IMG/VR virus record: IMGVR_UViG_3300021513_000016
Location: 1-32,071 of that record
Origin: a virus
DNA length: 32,071 nucleotides
Direction: 5' to 3' (one strand)
Part shown: positions 6,836-14,036 of the stretch, piece by piece
How positions within the stretch are numbered: the stretch's first letter is position 1
How the letters are laid out: every line of letters begins with the position of its first letter
The notes under the pieces: generated by a model
What the model saw: the letters and a program-made list of their open reading frames with translations, nothing else
Told to the model about the DNA's origin: nothing
Databases searched by the model: none
Position numbers and translations under genes: made by a program

Positions 6836-7582
6836 TTACCAATCTCCATTATATTCTTTTAAATTATCTGGTGGTCCTCCATATAATTTCATTTTAAATT
6901 TATCACAATATTTTTTTATTGCACGTCGATAAGATTTTTCATCATCATTCATAATTGCGTTTTCACAATCAGATTTAATTTTTGTTACAAATTTTTGTGT
7001 TTTTATAATATCTGCCATACCTTTTTCAATTTCATTTATCGTTTCAGATGAAGGAATACATATCCATAAATTATTACTATAAACAGTATGTGCCATCATT
7101 ATATTTGTTCTTTGATAATTATGTCGAGTTGTAACTAACATTATATCTTCTAATGATAATGAATCAAAAGGTAAAATATCACCAAGTGATGGATGAGTAT
7201 GATAAACTGCATAAGTATCCGTACCAGCAGGAACAGAAACAGATAAACCATTACCAATATTATTAACATTACCTAAAAACATTTTATTATTTTTAAAATG
7301 AATAGGAACTGCAATTTCTCTTTCAAGTTTTTTTGATTGTTCTTTTATTTTATTCATTTTAATAATTTCTTGATCTGAAATTCGTATATTTGATGGCATT
7401 GAATTAAGTATTGGTAATTTTCCAGCAATTATAACATTCATATCAATTTTAGTATTTTTTTGTTTTTCTGGTTTTATATCTTCACTTGATTTTACCCATC
7501 GATATTGTTGAAAAGTTTTTCCGCCACGGCGAACTGTAACTTTTTTACGTGTTAAACCAGGACGATCTTTTAAACTAACCAT
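6836..7582 (-). CDS. JAMM/MPN-type metallopeptidase with N-terminal adaptor segment
   Basis: 248 residues. The N-terminus (TRKKVTVRRGGKTFQQYRWV, 11-30) is a divergent version of the VTVHRxGKxF adaptor seen in the ADP-ribosyltransferase and MuF/peptidase proteins. A JAMM-like zinc site follows: a glutamate near 86-89 (KLEREIAVPIHF), then VYHTHPS (His128, His130) and SLSLEDI (Ser143, Asp146). The spacing between HTH and SxxD is a little longer than the classical motif. Families with this fold remove ubiquitin-like tags or process proteins, and archaea use SAMP ubiquitin-like modifiers, which makes a host target plausible but unproven. The start overlaps the portal TAA by one base. Confidence 0.65.
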   Translation of the reverse strand: MVSLKDRPGLTRKKVTVRRGGKTFQQYRWVKSSEDIKPEKQKNTKIDMNVIIAGKLPILNSMPSNIRISDQEIIKMNKIKEQSKKLEREIAVPIHFKNNKMFLGNVNNIGNGLSVSVPAGTDTYAVYHTHPSLGDILPFDSLSLEDIMLVTTRHNYQRTNIMMAHTVYSNNLWICIPSSETINEIEKGMADIIKTQKFVTKIKSDCENAIMNDDEKSYRRAIKKYCDKFKMKLYGGPPDNLKEYNGDW

Positions 7583-9072
7583 TAATCTTCACCATAATTA
7601 TATGAATGTTCTAATTCAGTTTCTTTTGTTTCTGATTCTTCTGAACCAGGTTCAGGTCCTTCTGATTCATATTCTGGTTCTTCTGAACCAAATTCTGATT
7701 CTCCAGGTTCTTCTGGACCACCCATTCCAGCTTGCATTATTTTTTGTTGCATTACTAATTGAGCAAATGGACTATTAAATTCTTTATCTTCATATTCTTT
7801 TTTACCTTCTCGCTTTCTAATTTCATTTATTGTTATTATTCCATCAGTAATTTGAATATGATCTATATCTGTTTGAATTTTTTTATCTTGAAGATCAAGT
7901 GATGTATCAAATTTAAATTGTATATCTTTAGAATAATATTTCCAAATAATTTCTCGATTAAAATAATTTTCTATAAGTGAAAGAATTACACGTACTCCAT
8001 TTTGTTTATAATTTTGTGATTGTGTAATTGCAGTAGCACGATTAATACGATCTGTAAAACCAAGCTCTGATGGTGCTATTTTAAATAATGCAAAAATTAA
8101 TTTTTGAAAATATTCTGCTGATTGGAGCCATTGCATATTTTGTGCTGATATCTGCAAAGGCATTACTTTTGTACCACCAGATGTTATAAGCCATTTACCA
8201 GTATTATTTTCACCTTTTAATTGTTGTTTATATAATTGTGCTCTTTTTCTAAGTTCTTCTGGATCTGTAATATCATCATGTGATATCATACCAGAAATTG
8301 GAAAATTATTTTCATAATATTTTCTTTGTGCTGCTATACTTGCAGTAAGATAATCAGCAATATCTTTTATAATTTGTAATGGAGCAGTACCATATAATGA
8401 TCGACTTTGTGGACGCATCATAAGATAAATAATTTCATCTTTTTGAAATGGAATTGGTCTTGCTTGCACATTTGTAAAAGAATATTGCCAATAACGATAA
8501 ATTTTACCAAATGGATCCGAATCTGCGAGAAAACTTCGACCATCACGACTCATCATTTCTATCGGTGGAATTTTATTATTTGGTTTTAATTCACCAGTTT
8601 CTTTATTATAACATTCTTCTGGAAAAACAAGAATTAATACTCCTGCATCATACATAAGAAGATCAGGAAGCATTCTTTTCATTGTTACTTGATAATCTTC
8701 CATCCATTTCCTGGAACTAAAAAAATCAATTGCATTATCTATTTTATTTTGTAAATCATTAGAAATATCTTCTTCTTCTTTTATTGGAATAATATTAAAT
8801 TTTGTTTGTAATACTGAATCAATAATATGTGATATTACCATTCGGACATAAACATTATTTTCATATTGTTCTAATTCCCCATAATCAATTCCAAGTCGCG
8901 GACGACCGAAAACTGGATTAATATAGAAATCTCGGGTAAAAGTGGCCTTATGACCTGGATTGGGTGAATCTAAGACATATTGAACAGGACTAACTTGATT
9001 TTGATAAACTGTTGTTGCTATTAAAGAACCCATCTGAGGATTAATTTGATAATTATAACCATTGTTTGCCAT
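7582..9072 (-). CDS. Portal protein (HK97-type)
   Basis: 496 residues with the usual portal layout. Features include an N-terminal strand region, RMVISHIIDSVLQTKFNIIP (clip/stem helices), MMRPQSRSLYGTAPLQIIKD, DYLTASIAAQRKYYENNF, the APSELGF element and a C-terminal helix with GKKEYEDKEFNSPF. The last ~50 residues are a low-complexity acidic tail rich in Glu, Gly, Pro and Ser. The portal forms the dodecameric DNA channel at one capsid vertex and docks the terminase. It is downstream of the large terminase, as expected, and its stop overlaps the JAMM gene start, tying that gene to the portal. Confidence 0.85.
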   Translation of the reverse strand: MANNGYNYQINPQMGSLIATTVYQNQVSPVQYVLDSPNPGHKATFTRDFYINPVFGRPRLGIDYGELEQYENNVYVRMVISHIIDSVLQTKFNIIPIKEEEDISNDLQNKIDNAIDFFSSRKWMEDYQVTMKRMLPDLLMYDAGVLILVFPEECYNKETGELKPNNKIPPIEMMSRDGRSFLADSDPFGKIYRYWQYSFTNVQARPIPFQKDEIIYLMMRPQSRSLYGTAPLQIIKDIADYLTASIAAQRKYYENNFPISGMISHDDITDPEELRKRAQLYKQQLKGENNTGKWLITSGGTKVMPLQISAQNMQWLQSAEYFQKLIFALFKIAPSELGFTDRINRATAITQSQNYKQNGVRVILSLIENYFNREIIWKYYSKDIQFKFDTSLDLQDKKIQTDIDHIQITDGIITINEIRKREGKKEYEDKEFNSPFAQLVMQQKIMQAGMGGPEEPGESEFGSEEPEYESEGPEPGSEESETKETELEHSYNYGED

Positions 9073-9079
9073 TTAAAAT

Positions 9080-9466
9080 TCACCTCTTCTCAATAACATC
9101 TAATTCATTCAATACAATTACATTTTTTTGTGATGGATTATCCCCACAGACTTCTATTGTAAATCTTTCACCAGCAGCAATATTAACTGTAATTAGAGCT
9201 CGATTTATTCCATTTTCAATTTCATTTTTATCTCCAAATGGAAATATTTTCTCTCCATTAATTAAAAATCGATAATATGCTTTAATATCTTTTTCCATTA
9301 AAAATTCAATTGCAATAATTTCTATTGGATAATCAAAAGTTTTTTGGAAAATAGAAACAAAGGAAACACCATTTAAAGCACAAGAACTTTGATAAATCTT
9401 AAAATAGGTTGTATAACCAAAAAATAATTTTTTTAATCCAACCCAAATTTTTTCAATAATATTCAT
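9080..9466 (-). CDS. Hypothetical virion-region protein, 128 aa
   Basis: Starts MNIIEKIWVGLKKLFFGYTT and is predicted to be mostly beta after residue ~40, with AYYRFLINGEKIFPFGDKNE and AAGERFTIEVCGDNPSQKNV. It ends seven bases before the portal start. GGAG lies about 11 bases upstream of the ATG. It could be a small head or neck protein, but no family is recognised. The tiny upstream gene is in the same frame, separated only by a TAG codon. Confidence 0.5.
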   Translation of the reverse strand: MNIIEKIWVGLKKLFFGYTTYFKIYQSSCALNGVSFVSIFQKTFDYPIEIIAIEFLMEKDIKAYYRFLINGEKIFPFGDKNEIENGINRALITVNIAAGERFTIEVCGDNPSQKNVIVLNELDVIEKR

Positions 9467-9487
9467 TTTATTTATAACTCCGTCTAT

Positions 9488-9616
9488 CTATTTTTTTCTA
9501 TTTATTTTCCTCTTTAATTTTTTTAAAATTTTTGGATTTATTTCGAGTTTTTCAAAATCTAAATCATGACGATCAATATTAATTTTATGTGGAGATTTTA
9601 TTTCTACTTCAATCAT
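9488..9616 (-). CDS. Small basic protein, 42 aa, ending in TAG
   Basis: Encodes MIEVEIKSPHKINIDRHDLD and ends in the basic stretch LKRKINRKK before a TAG codon. Beyond the TAG the frame stays open into the next gene. AAAGGT lies before the ATG. Function unknown; the basic tail could bind nucleic acid. Confidence 0.45.
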   Translation of the reverse strand: MIEVEIKSPHKINIDRHDLDFEKLEINPKILKKLKRKINRKK

Positions 9617-9702
9617 AATTATAACCTTTCTAAGGATAATTTTTAGAGATATTTTATATGCACATTGGCTGTATCCTTATTGGACCTGACTCTATTTTTA
9701 TC

Positions 9703-9730
9703 CTTCAATATATAATTATTATTAATTAAG
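9703..9730 (-). promoter_or_regulatory. Recurrent virion-module leader element, copy 3
   Basis: Minus-strand CTTAATTAATAATAATTATA then TATTGAAG, starting 12 bases after the end of the large terminase gene. It matches copy 1 except for the penultimate G, which is A here. The rest of the 125-base gap before the next ATG has no convincing gene; it contains AAGGATAAAAATAG, where a start ATG would be expected but ATA is present. Confidence 0.55.
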
Positions 9731-9741
9731 AAAATTATACT

Positions 9742-11100
9742 TTATATTGAAATAATAATTGGATCAATTACTTGGGTTTTAAAACTATTTATTGCATATC
9801 CAAGAGCATCTACCATATCATCGTGAACAGAATCGGGGAAAAGAAGTAACTCATCAATTAAATCTTGTTGATATTTTTTATGGAAAAATAAATTTCCATT
9901 TTCAATCCAAGGTGAAAAAGCCATTGCACGAGATATTTTATCGCCTACTGGTTTAATTCCTTTTATTGGCAATCCACCAATAGATTGCAATTCCTGAATT
10001 AAAGCTTTCTGGTAAGCTACATCTTCAATTAAAATCTTTTGTGGATTCCATATTTCATTCATTTCAATAATTTTCTCTTTTTGTTGTGTAAAAGTCCAAT
10101 GACCTTTTTTTACATCAAGAATATATAATTTATTATCTTCACCTTTACCAACAACACATAATACTGAAAAATCAGCAGAATCTTTTTGAGATATAGCAGG
10201 ATCTACGCCTATATGAATTTTTTTTATTTTTATAGATTTATTATCTTGGTTTATAATAATTTCATTCTTTTTTAATAATGAATCATAAAATTTAAACCAT
10301 TCATATTTAAATATATTTCCTTCTTGAAGTAAACTAACATCATTCATATATTGAAGATTCCATATAATAGATCCTAATTCTTCTCTTTTCTGTTCTAATT
10401 TTTTTAATGGATAAAGCCATTCACATAAAGCCTTTCCAGTTTCAGAATCAATTGCCGGCATTTTAAGCACAGAATACTTTAAATCATCAATAAGGAACTG
10501 ATAGAGATCTGATGGATGATAACGAGTTCCAAGGACCCCGATTTTTGAATTAGCAAGCGGAACGGGCATTAAACTGGTTTTATACCAATCTAAATCTTTT
10601 TCACGTTGTGATTGGGAACGAGCAGAAGCAAAGGAAATGAGATCATCGAGATATAAATGAGTTGAATGGAGTCCTGTAATTTGACCAGAACCAGAACCGA
10701 CAGACATAAGAGTTGGTTCTGTGTGATGCTCTGTCCTGGTACTTAATTCTATTTCATGGTCAGACCAAGGAATTCCTTTTAACTCTCCATAATATTTTTT
10801 AATTATTGGATTATATTCAATTGTATTTCTAATAGATCGAAGAAATACCATTGCTTTTTTATCCGATTCTGAAGCTAAAATTATACGTAAATTTGGATTA
10901 TTAACAATTAACCAAGTAATATAACCACTTAACATTTTAGACTTACCATGACCTCTTGGAAGTAAAATTAAAGCATTTTGTGCATTTTCAAGATGATCAA
11001 GAATCATTGAATGAATACCATCAATACGATATCCATAAACTTTATTAACAAAATAATGTGGAGAATATTTTAATAATTGTTTTATTTGAATATCTACCAT
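9742..11100 (-). CDS. Terminase large subunit
   Basis: 452 residues. ATPase domain: Walker A LLPRGHGKS (47-54), Walker B HLYLDD (148-153), coupling-motif-like LGTRYHPSD. Nuclease domain (RNase H fold): IGVDPAISQKDSADF (Asp300), ILIEDVAYQKA (Glu359/Asp360) and DSVHDDMVDALGYA (Asp427-Asp431). All three acidic clusters are present, so the enzyme should be active in cutting concatemers and pumping DNA into the prohead through the portal. The start has a GAGGT ribosome-binding site. It is unusual in being separated from the small subunit by a broken homing-endonuclease gene. Confidence 0.92.
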   Translation of the reverse strand: MVDIQIKQLLKYSPHYFVNKVYGYRIDGIHSMILDHLENAQNALILLPRGHGKSKMLSGYITWLIVNNPNLRIILASESDKKAMVFLRSIRNTIEYNPIIKKYYGELKGIPWSDHEIELSTRTEHHTEPTLMSVGSGSGQITGLHSTHLYLDDLISFASARSQSQREKDLDWYKTSLMPVPLANSKIGVLGTRYHPSDLYQFLIDDLKYSVLKMPAIDSETGKALCEWLYPLKKLEQKREELGSIIWNLQYMNDVSLLQEGNIFKYEWFKFYDSLLKKNEIIINQDNKSIKIKKIHIGVDPAISQKDSADFSVLCVVGKGEDNKLYILDVKKGHWTFTQQKEKIIEMNEIWNPQKILIEDVAYQKALIQELQSIGGLPIKGIKPVGDKISRAMAFSPWIENGNLFFHKKYQQDLIDELLLFPDSVHDDMVDALGYAINSFKTQVIDPIIISI

Positions 11101-11122
11101 TTATACCTCAAATATAAAATAT

Positions 11123-12018
11123 TTATAATTTATAAATATAAATTACATTTTCAATTTTTTCTATACACTTATCTATATCTTTTTTAATTTCATCATCCCA
11201 AAATCTAAGTATTTTGTATCCTTCTTTTTCTATTTTAATATCACGTTATTTATCTCTTTCTTGGACATTGGATTATCATGCCAATATCTTCCATCACATT
11301 CTATAATTATATTATAATCTGTTAATAGTATATCAACACTATATATTAATATTTTAAATTGTGTTTTAAAGTTATAATTTCTTTTTTCTAATTCTTTTTG
11401 CATTATAAGTTCTATATTTGTATTTTCTGTTGGATGTAAACAACCACAGGATTTTGTATGACCAGTTTTTAATGAATTTAATAAACAATTTTTTATAGTT
11501 TTATTTTCACATTGACATTGACATTTAAAAATTAAATTTCCATTTTTATCTCTTTTTACATATTCTAAAATTTTCCATCTTCCAAAAGTTTTACCAATCA
11601 TTTCTCTAATATTACATTCACCACATGATTTAGAAGATCCAGATAATAAACTTGTACTACTAACTATTTTTTTATTTCCACATTTACATAAACATAAATA
11701 AGCTGGTTTATTATATAATAATCCATTTTCTTTTAAAACTAACTAATCTCCAAATTTTTTTCCAATTAATTTATTTTTATGTAATTTATCAAAACATTCT
11801 CTACATAAAATTGATTTATATCTATATTCCATTTTTTGAACTTTTTTACAATGATTACATATTATAAAAACTTTTTTACCAGATTTTGGATATTTTTTAA
11901 AATATATTTCTAATTCTTCTTTAGTTTTATTATGTAATTTTGTAGTTTTTTCCCAATCAATTTTAAAATTTTTATTATTTTTATAAAAATTTTTAAATTC
12001 ACTTATTTTTTTCTTCAT
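11123..12018 (-). pseudogene. Broken homing-type endonuclease (Vsr/DUF559-like) inserted between terminase subunits
   Basis: One degraded gene in pieces. The N-terminal piece (MKKKISEFKNFYKNNKNFKI, then a zinc-ribbon-like IICNHCKKVQ and CRECFDKL) ends at a TAG (11743-11745) that falls where a tryptophan is expected in IGKKFGD-LVLKENG. The same frame then continues through CLCKCGNKKI and a second repeat unit IGKTFGRWKILEY with SCGCL. The nuclease part is IIECDGRYWHDN; after a frame change it reads VQERDK, a TAA, RDIKIEKEGYKILRFWDDEI. The shared motifs (ECDGRYWH, RD, LRFW) are those of very-short-patch/DUF559 nucleases. One nonsense codon, one shift and one TAA indicate an inactive element. Its N-terminus matches the HNH gene at 12583-13353. 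Confidence 0.7.
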
Positions 12019-12039
12019 AATTTCAATTATAAAAATTAA

Positions 12040-12579
12040 TTAAATATCTATGTTTTTATTTTTATTTTCTTTAGATGTAATTTCTTTTCCTAACTTTTTA
12101 ATCAATTCGGGATCCACATCTTCAAATTCAATCTTCATATCAGTCTCATTTTTAATAATTTCTGATGGTTGATTATTTAAAAGCATTTCAAGTTTTGTGG
12201 CCTTATCTATTAAAGAAATACAATCTTTTAATGACATTTCATCGATTTCTTCTTCAGATTTTAGAATTTTTTGTATTTTCTTTTGACCTAAAATTGCCAT
12301 AATCGATGCCAATTTCTTTTGTTTAATTCGAATAAATTGAAGTTCTTCATTGGCTTTTAACTCGTCCTGCTCGAATATAAAACGATCATAAGCCTTAGAT
12401 CTCGATTCCCAGTCATTAATGAATTTTAATCGATAAATACTACCTTTTAACTCTTTATATTGTAAAAATTCAAGCATTGTATATATTGACCGTGAAGGTC
12501 CTAAAGAAACATAATCAAGAAATATTCCATAATCTTCATCCGATTCTCTTTCTAATTGATCCCAAGCTTTTTTTGTCAT
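12040..12579 (-). CDS. Terminase small subunit
   Basis: 179 residues, mostly helical and highly charged. It contains the N-terminal SRSIYTMLEFLQYKELKGSI helix-turn-helix-like region and then FINDWESRSKAYDRFIFEQ, a pattern common in small terminases (W..RA..YD.....), followed by a long basic helix IRIKQKKLASIMAILGQKK and a C-terminal acidic/basic tail. It recognises viral DNA and recruits the large subunit. Position upstream of the large subunit supports the call. It is flanked on both sides by homing-endonuclease genes. Confidence 0.7.
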   Translation of the reverse strand: MTKKAWDQLERESDEDYGIFLDYVSLGPSRSIYTMLEFLQYKELKGSIYRLKFINDWESRSKAYDRFIFEQDELKANEELQFIRIKQKKLASIMAILGQKKIQKILKSEEEIDEMSLKDCISLIDKATKLEMLLNNQPSEIIKNETDMKIEFEDVDPELIKKLGKEITSKENKNKNIDI

Positions 12580-12582
12580 TTT

Positions 12583-13353
12583 TTATAATTCTCCTTTAAT
12601 TTTTAATAAATTTATCTTTTCTTCATTATAATATTCTTTATCATATTTTAATGCATATATGAATAATTTATTCCAAAATTCACGATTAAAATTTGTTTTT
12701 ATATGATTTGAACATGATAATGGTATTAATTGCCATTTTTTCTCATTACAACCTTGTTCTTTATCATAATCAATATGATGTACATGTAAATTTTGTCCAT
12801 TATTACATATATTTTTATGTAAACCTGAAATATAATCACAATTATTATATTTTTCACGTATTTCTTTCTTTATTTTATTATTAAACTTTGGACAATATTT
12901 TCCAAAAGATATACCACCTTTCCAATGTGGGCTTTTTTCACCAGATATTTTTTCAGATATTAATTTACTTGTTAAACATCCACATGATTTAGTATTACCA
13001 TTTTTTAAAAATGCTTCTAAAACTTTAAATTTATTTCCACAATGACATTGAGCCAATACTATTTTTAAACCATATTTATTTTTTCCAACTTCTTTTAAAA
13101 TTTTAATTCCATTATATTCTTTTCCAACATTATTTTTATAATTTGGATGATTTTTTCCTTTTTTAATACTACAATTATTACATAATCCTTTTGTTTTTTG
13201 ATATCTATAATATGGTATTAATCTTTTATATCTACATTTATCATAAATTGCATATACTTTTTTATGTGATTTTGAATATTTTTTAAAATATTCTTTTATT
13301 TCATTAATACTTTTATTATAATATTTTACAGTTTTCTCCCAATCTATACTCAT
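12583..13353 (-). CDS. HNH homing-type endonuclease with zinc-ribbon and FGxW-type repeat modules
   Basis: 256 residues. The N-terminal module (IDWEKTVKYYNKSINEIKEY, then YRYQKTKGLCNNCSIKKGKN) is shared with the broken gene on the other side of the small terminase. Next is a CGN/CGC module (LAQCHCGNKFKVLEAFLKNG, then SCGCL) and a NUMOD3-like segment KISGEKSPHWKGG. The C-terminus carries the HNH core: NLHVHHIDYD, then IPLSCSNHIKTNFNREF. It probably cleaves terminase-region DNA of related viruses lacking the insert. Its stop is 4 bases before the small terminase ATG. Confidence 0.75.
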   Translation of the reverse strand: MSIDWEKTVKYYNKSINEIKEYFKKYSKSHKKVYAIYDKCRYKRLIPYYRYQKTKGLCNNCSIKKGKNHPNYKNNVGKEYNGIKILKEVGKNKYGLKIVLAQCHCGNKFKVLEAFLKNGNTKSCGCLTSKLISEKISGEKSPHWKGGISFGKYCPKFNNKIKKEIREKYNNCDYISGLHKNICNNGQNLHVHHIDYDKEQGCNEKKWQLIPLSCSNHIKTNFNREFWNKLFIYALKYDKEYYNEEKINLLKIKGEL

Positions 13354-13362
13354 TCATATTAT

Positions 13363-13390
13363 CCTCAATATATAATTATTTTTAATTAAG
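13363..13390 (-). promoter_or_regulatory. Recurrent virion-module leader element, copy 4
   Basis: Minus-strand CTTAATTAAAAATAATTATA then TATTGAGG, overlapping the last codons of the zinc-finger gene at 13382-13783 and leading into the HNH/terminase operon. One base differs from copy 1. It is at the very head of the virion-gene block, which fits a late promoter. Confidence 0.6.
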
Positions 13391-13783
13391 ATTCAATCTC
13401 CTTTTTTCTTTTTCCAATTTCTCAAGTTCCTCTTCCCAATTTTTTGATGCATGTGGTCCTAAAAACCCTGTACCAACACGAGATTGCTTATTATACTTAT
13501 TATAGACTTGCCATTGAGTATAATGATCTCTATAATATTCTTGAGCACGTATCTTACATTCTTGCTGATGCCTTAAATAGTATAATTGTGCAACTGCCTT
13601 CTGTCTTTCTTTATTTTCATCATAATATTTTGAATTATATTTTTTTACTTTATCTTTATTATTTTTATACCACTTCTTTGCTACATTTAATTTACCTACT
13701 TCCCGGCATTCATCTGAACAGTATTTGAGAGCCGAATCTTTTATTTCCGCTCCACAAATAACACAATATCTTGTTTTTGGCAT
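13382..13783 (-). CDS. Zinc-finger, coiled-coil protein, 133 aa
   Basis: Starts MPKTRYCVICGAEIKDSALK with a second pair YCSDEC, so one CxxC...CxxxC zinc finger. It is followed by a long Lys/Tyr/Gln-rich helix (about 40-95) and a C-terminal charged helix EEELEKLEKEKRRLNLN. The shape resembles short phage proteins with an HNH-like or ribosome-hibernation-like zinc knuckle plus DNA-binding helix. No catalytic residues are seen. The start is 2 bases after the upstream stop, so it is co-transcribed with the zinc-ribbon gene. Confidence 0.6.
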   Translation of the reverse strand: MPKTRYCVICGAEIKDSALKYCSDECREVGKLNVAKKWYKNNKDKVKKYNSKYYDENKERQKAVAQLYYLRHQQECKIRAQEYYRDHYTQWQVYNKYNKQSRVGTGFLGPHASKNWEEELEKLEKEKRRLNLN

Positions 13784-13785
13784 AA

Positions 13786-13977
13786 TTAAACCCTTCTAAC
13801 TAATCCACATCCACCACAAACAAATTCACCGGTGATCTCATCATAAAAAAATGAGGCTTCTTTAGTTCCATTTCTACCAATTTTTCGTCTATATCCACAT
13901 TCACAAAGAATAGGAACACTTGGTTCCTCAATTCCAATATCCCAAAGACTTCTTCCATTTGATGCATTTTCAATCAT
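13786..13977 (-). CDS. Mini zinc-ribbon protein resembling the TFB/TFIIB ribbon
   Basis: 63 residues. The first cysteines are in PILCECGYRR and the second pair in a stretch FFYDEITGEFVCGGCGLVRR. The latter is close to the conserved TFB motif (D...GE.VC..CGLV), the part that docks RNA polymerase. The cyclin-like DNA-binding repeats of TFB are absent, so it could act as a transcription modulator or simply be a generic ribbon. The first cysteine pair is C-x-C rather than CxxC. It has a strong AAAGGAG ribosome-binding site. Confidence 0.6.
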   Translation of the reverse strand: MIENASNGRSLWDIGIEEPSVPILCECGYRRKIGRNGTKEASFFYDEITGEFVCGGCGLVRRV

Positions 13978-14013
13978 TTTGATTCAACTCCTTTTGTTTA
14001 TTAATTATTTGTT

Positions 14014-14036
14014 TTAATACCTTATAAATCTTTCTT
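14014..14036 (-). promoter_or_regulatory. BRE/TATA promoter for the zinc-ribbon operon
   Basis: On the minus strand AAGAAAGATTTATAAGG then TATTAA, about 45 bases before the ATG at 13977. The TATA box and purine-rich BRE match the repeated early promoters elsewhere, but the upstream AACTTTAAAAGTT palindrome is missing. It lies inside the 3' end of the Toprim gene. Confidence 0.65.

Noticed and set aside
11743-11745. UAG in the homing-endonuclease gene as pyrrolysine
   Set aside because: It falls at a position where the repeat module has Trp (FGxW), and the same gene has another stop and a frameshift, so nonsense decay is simpler.
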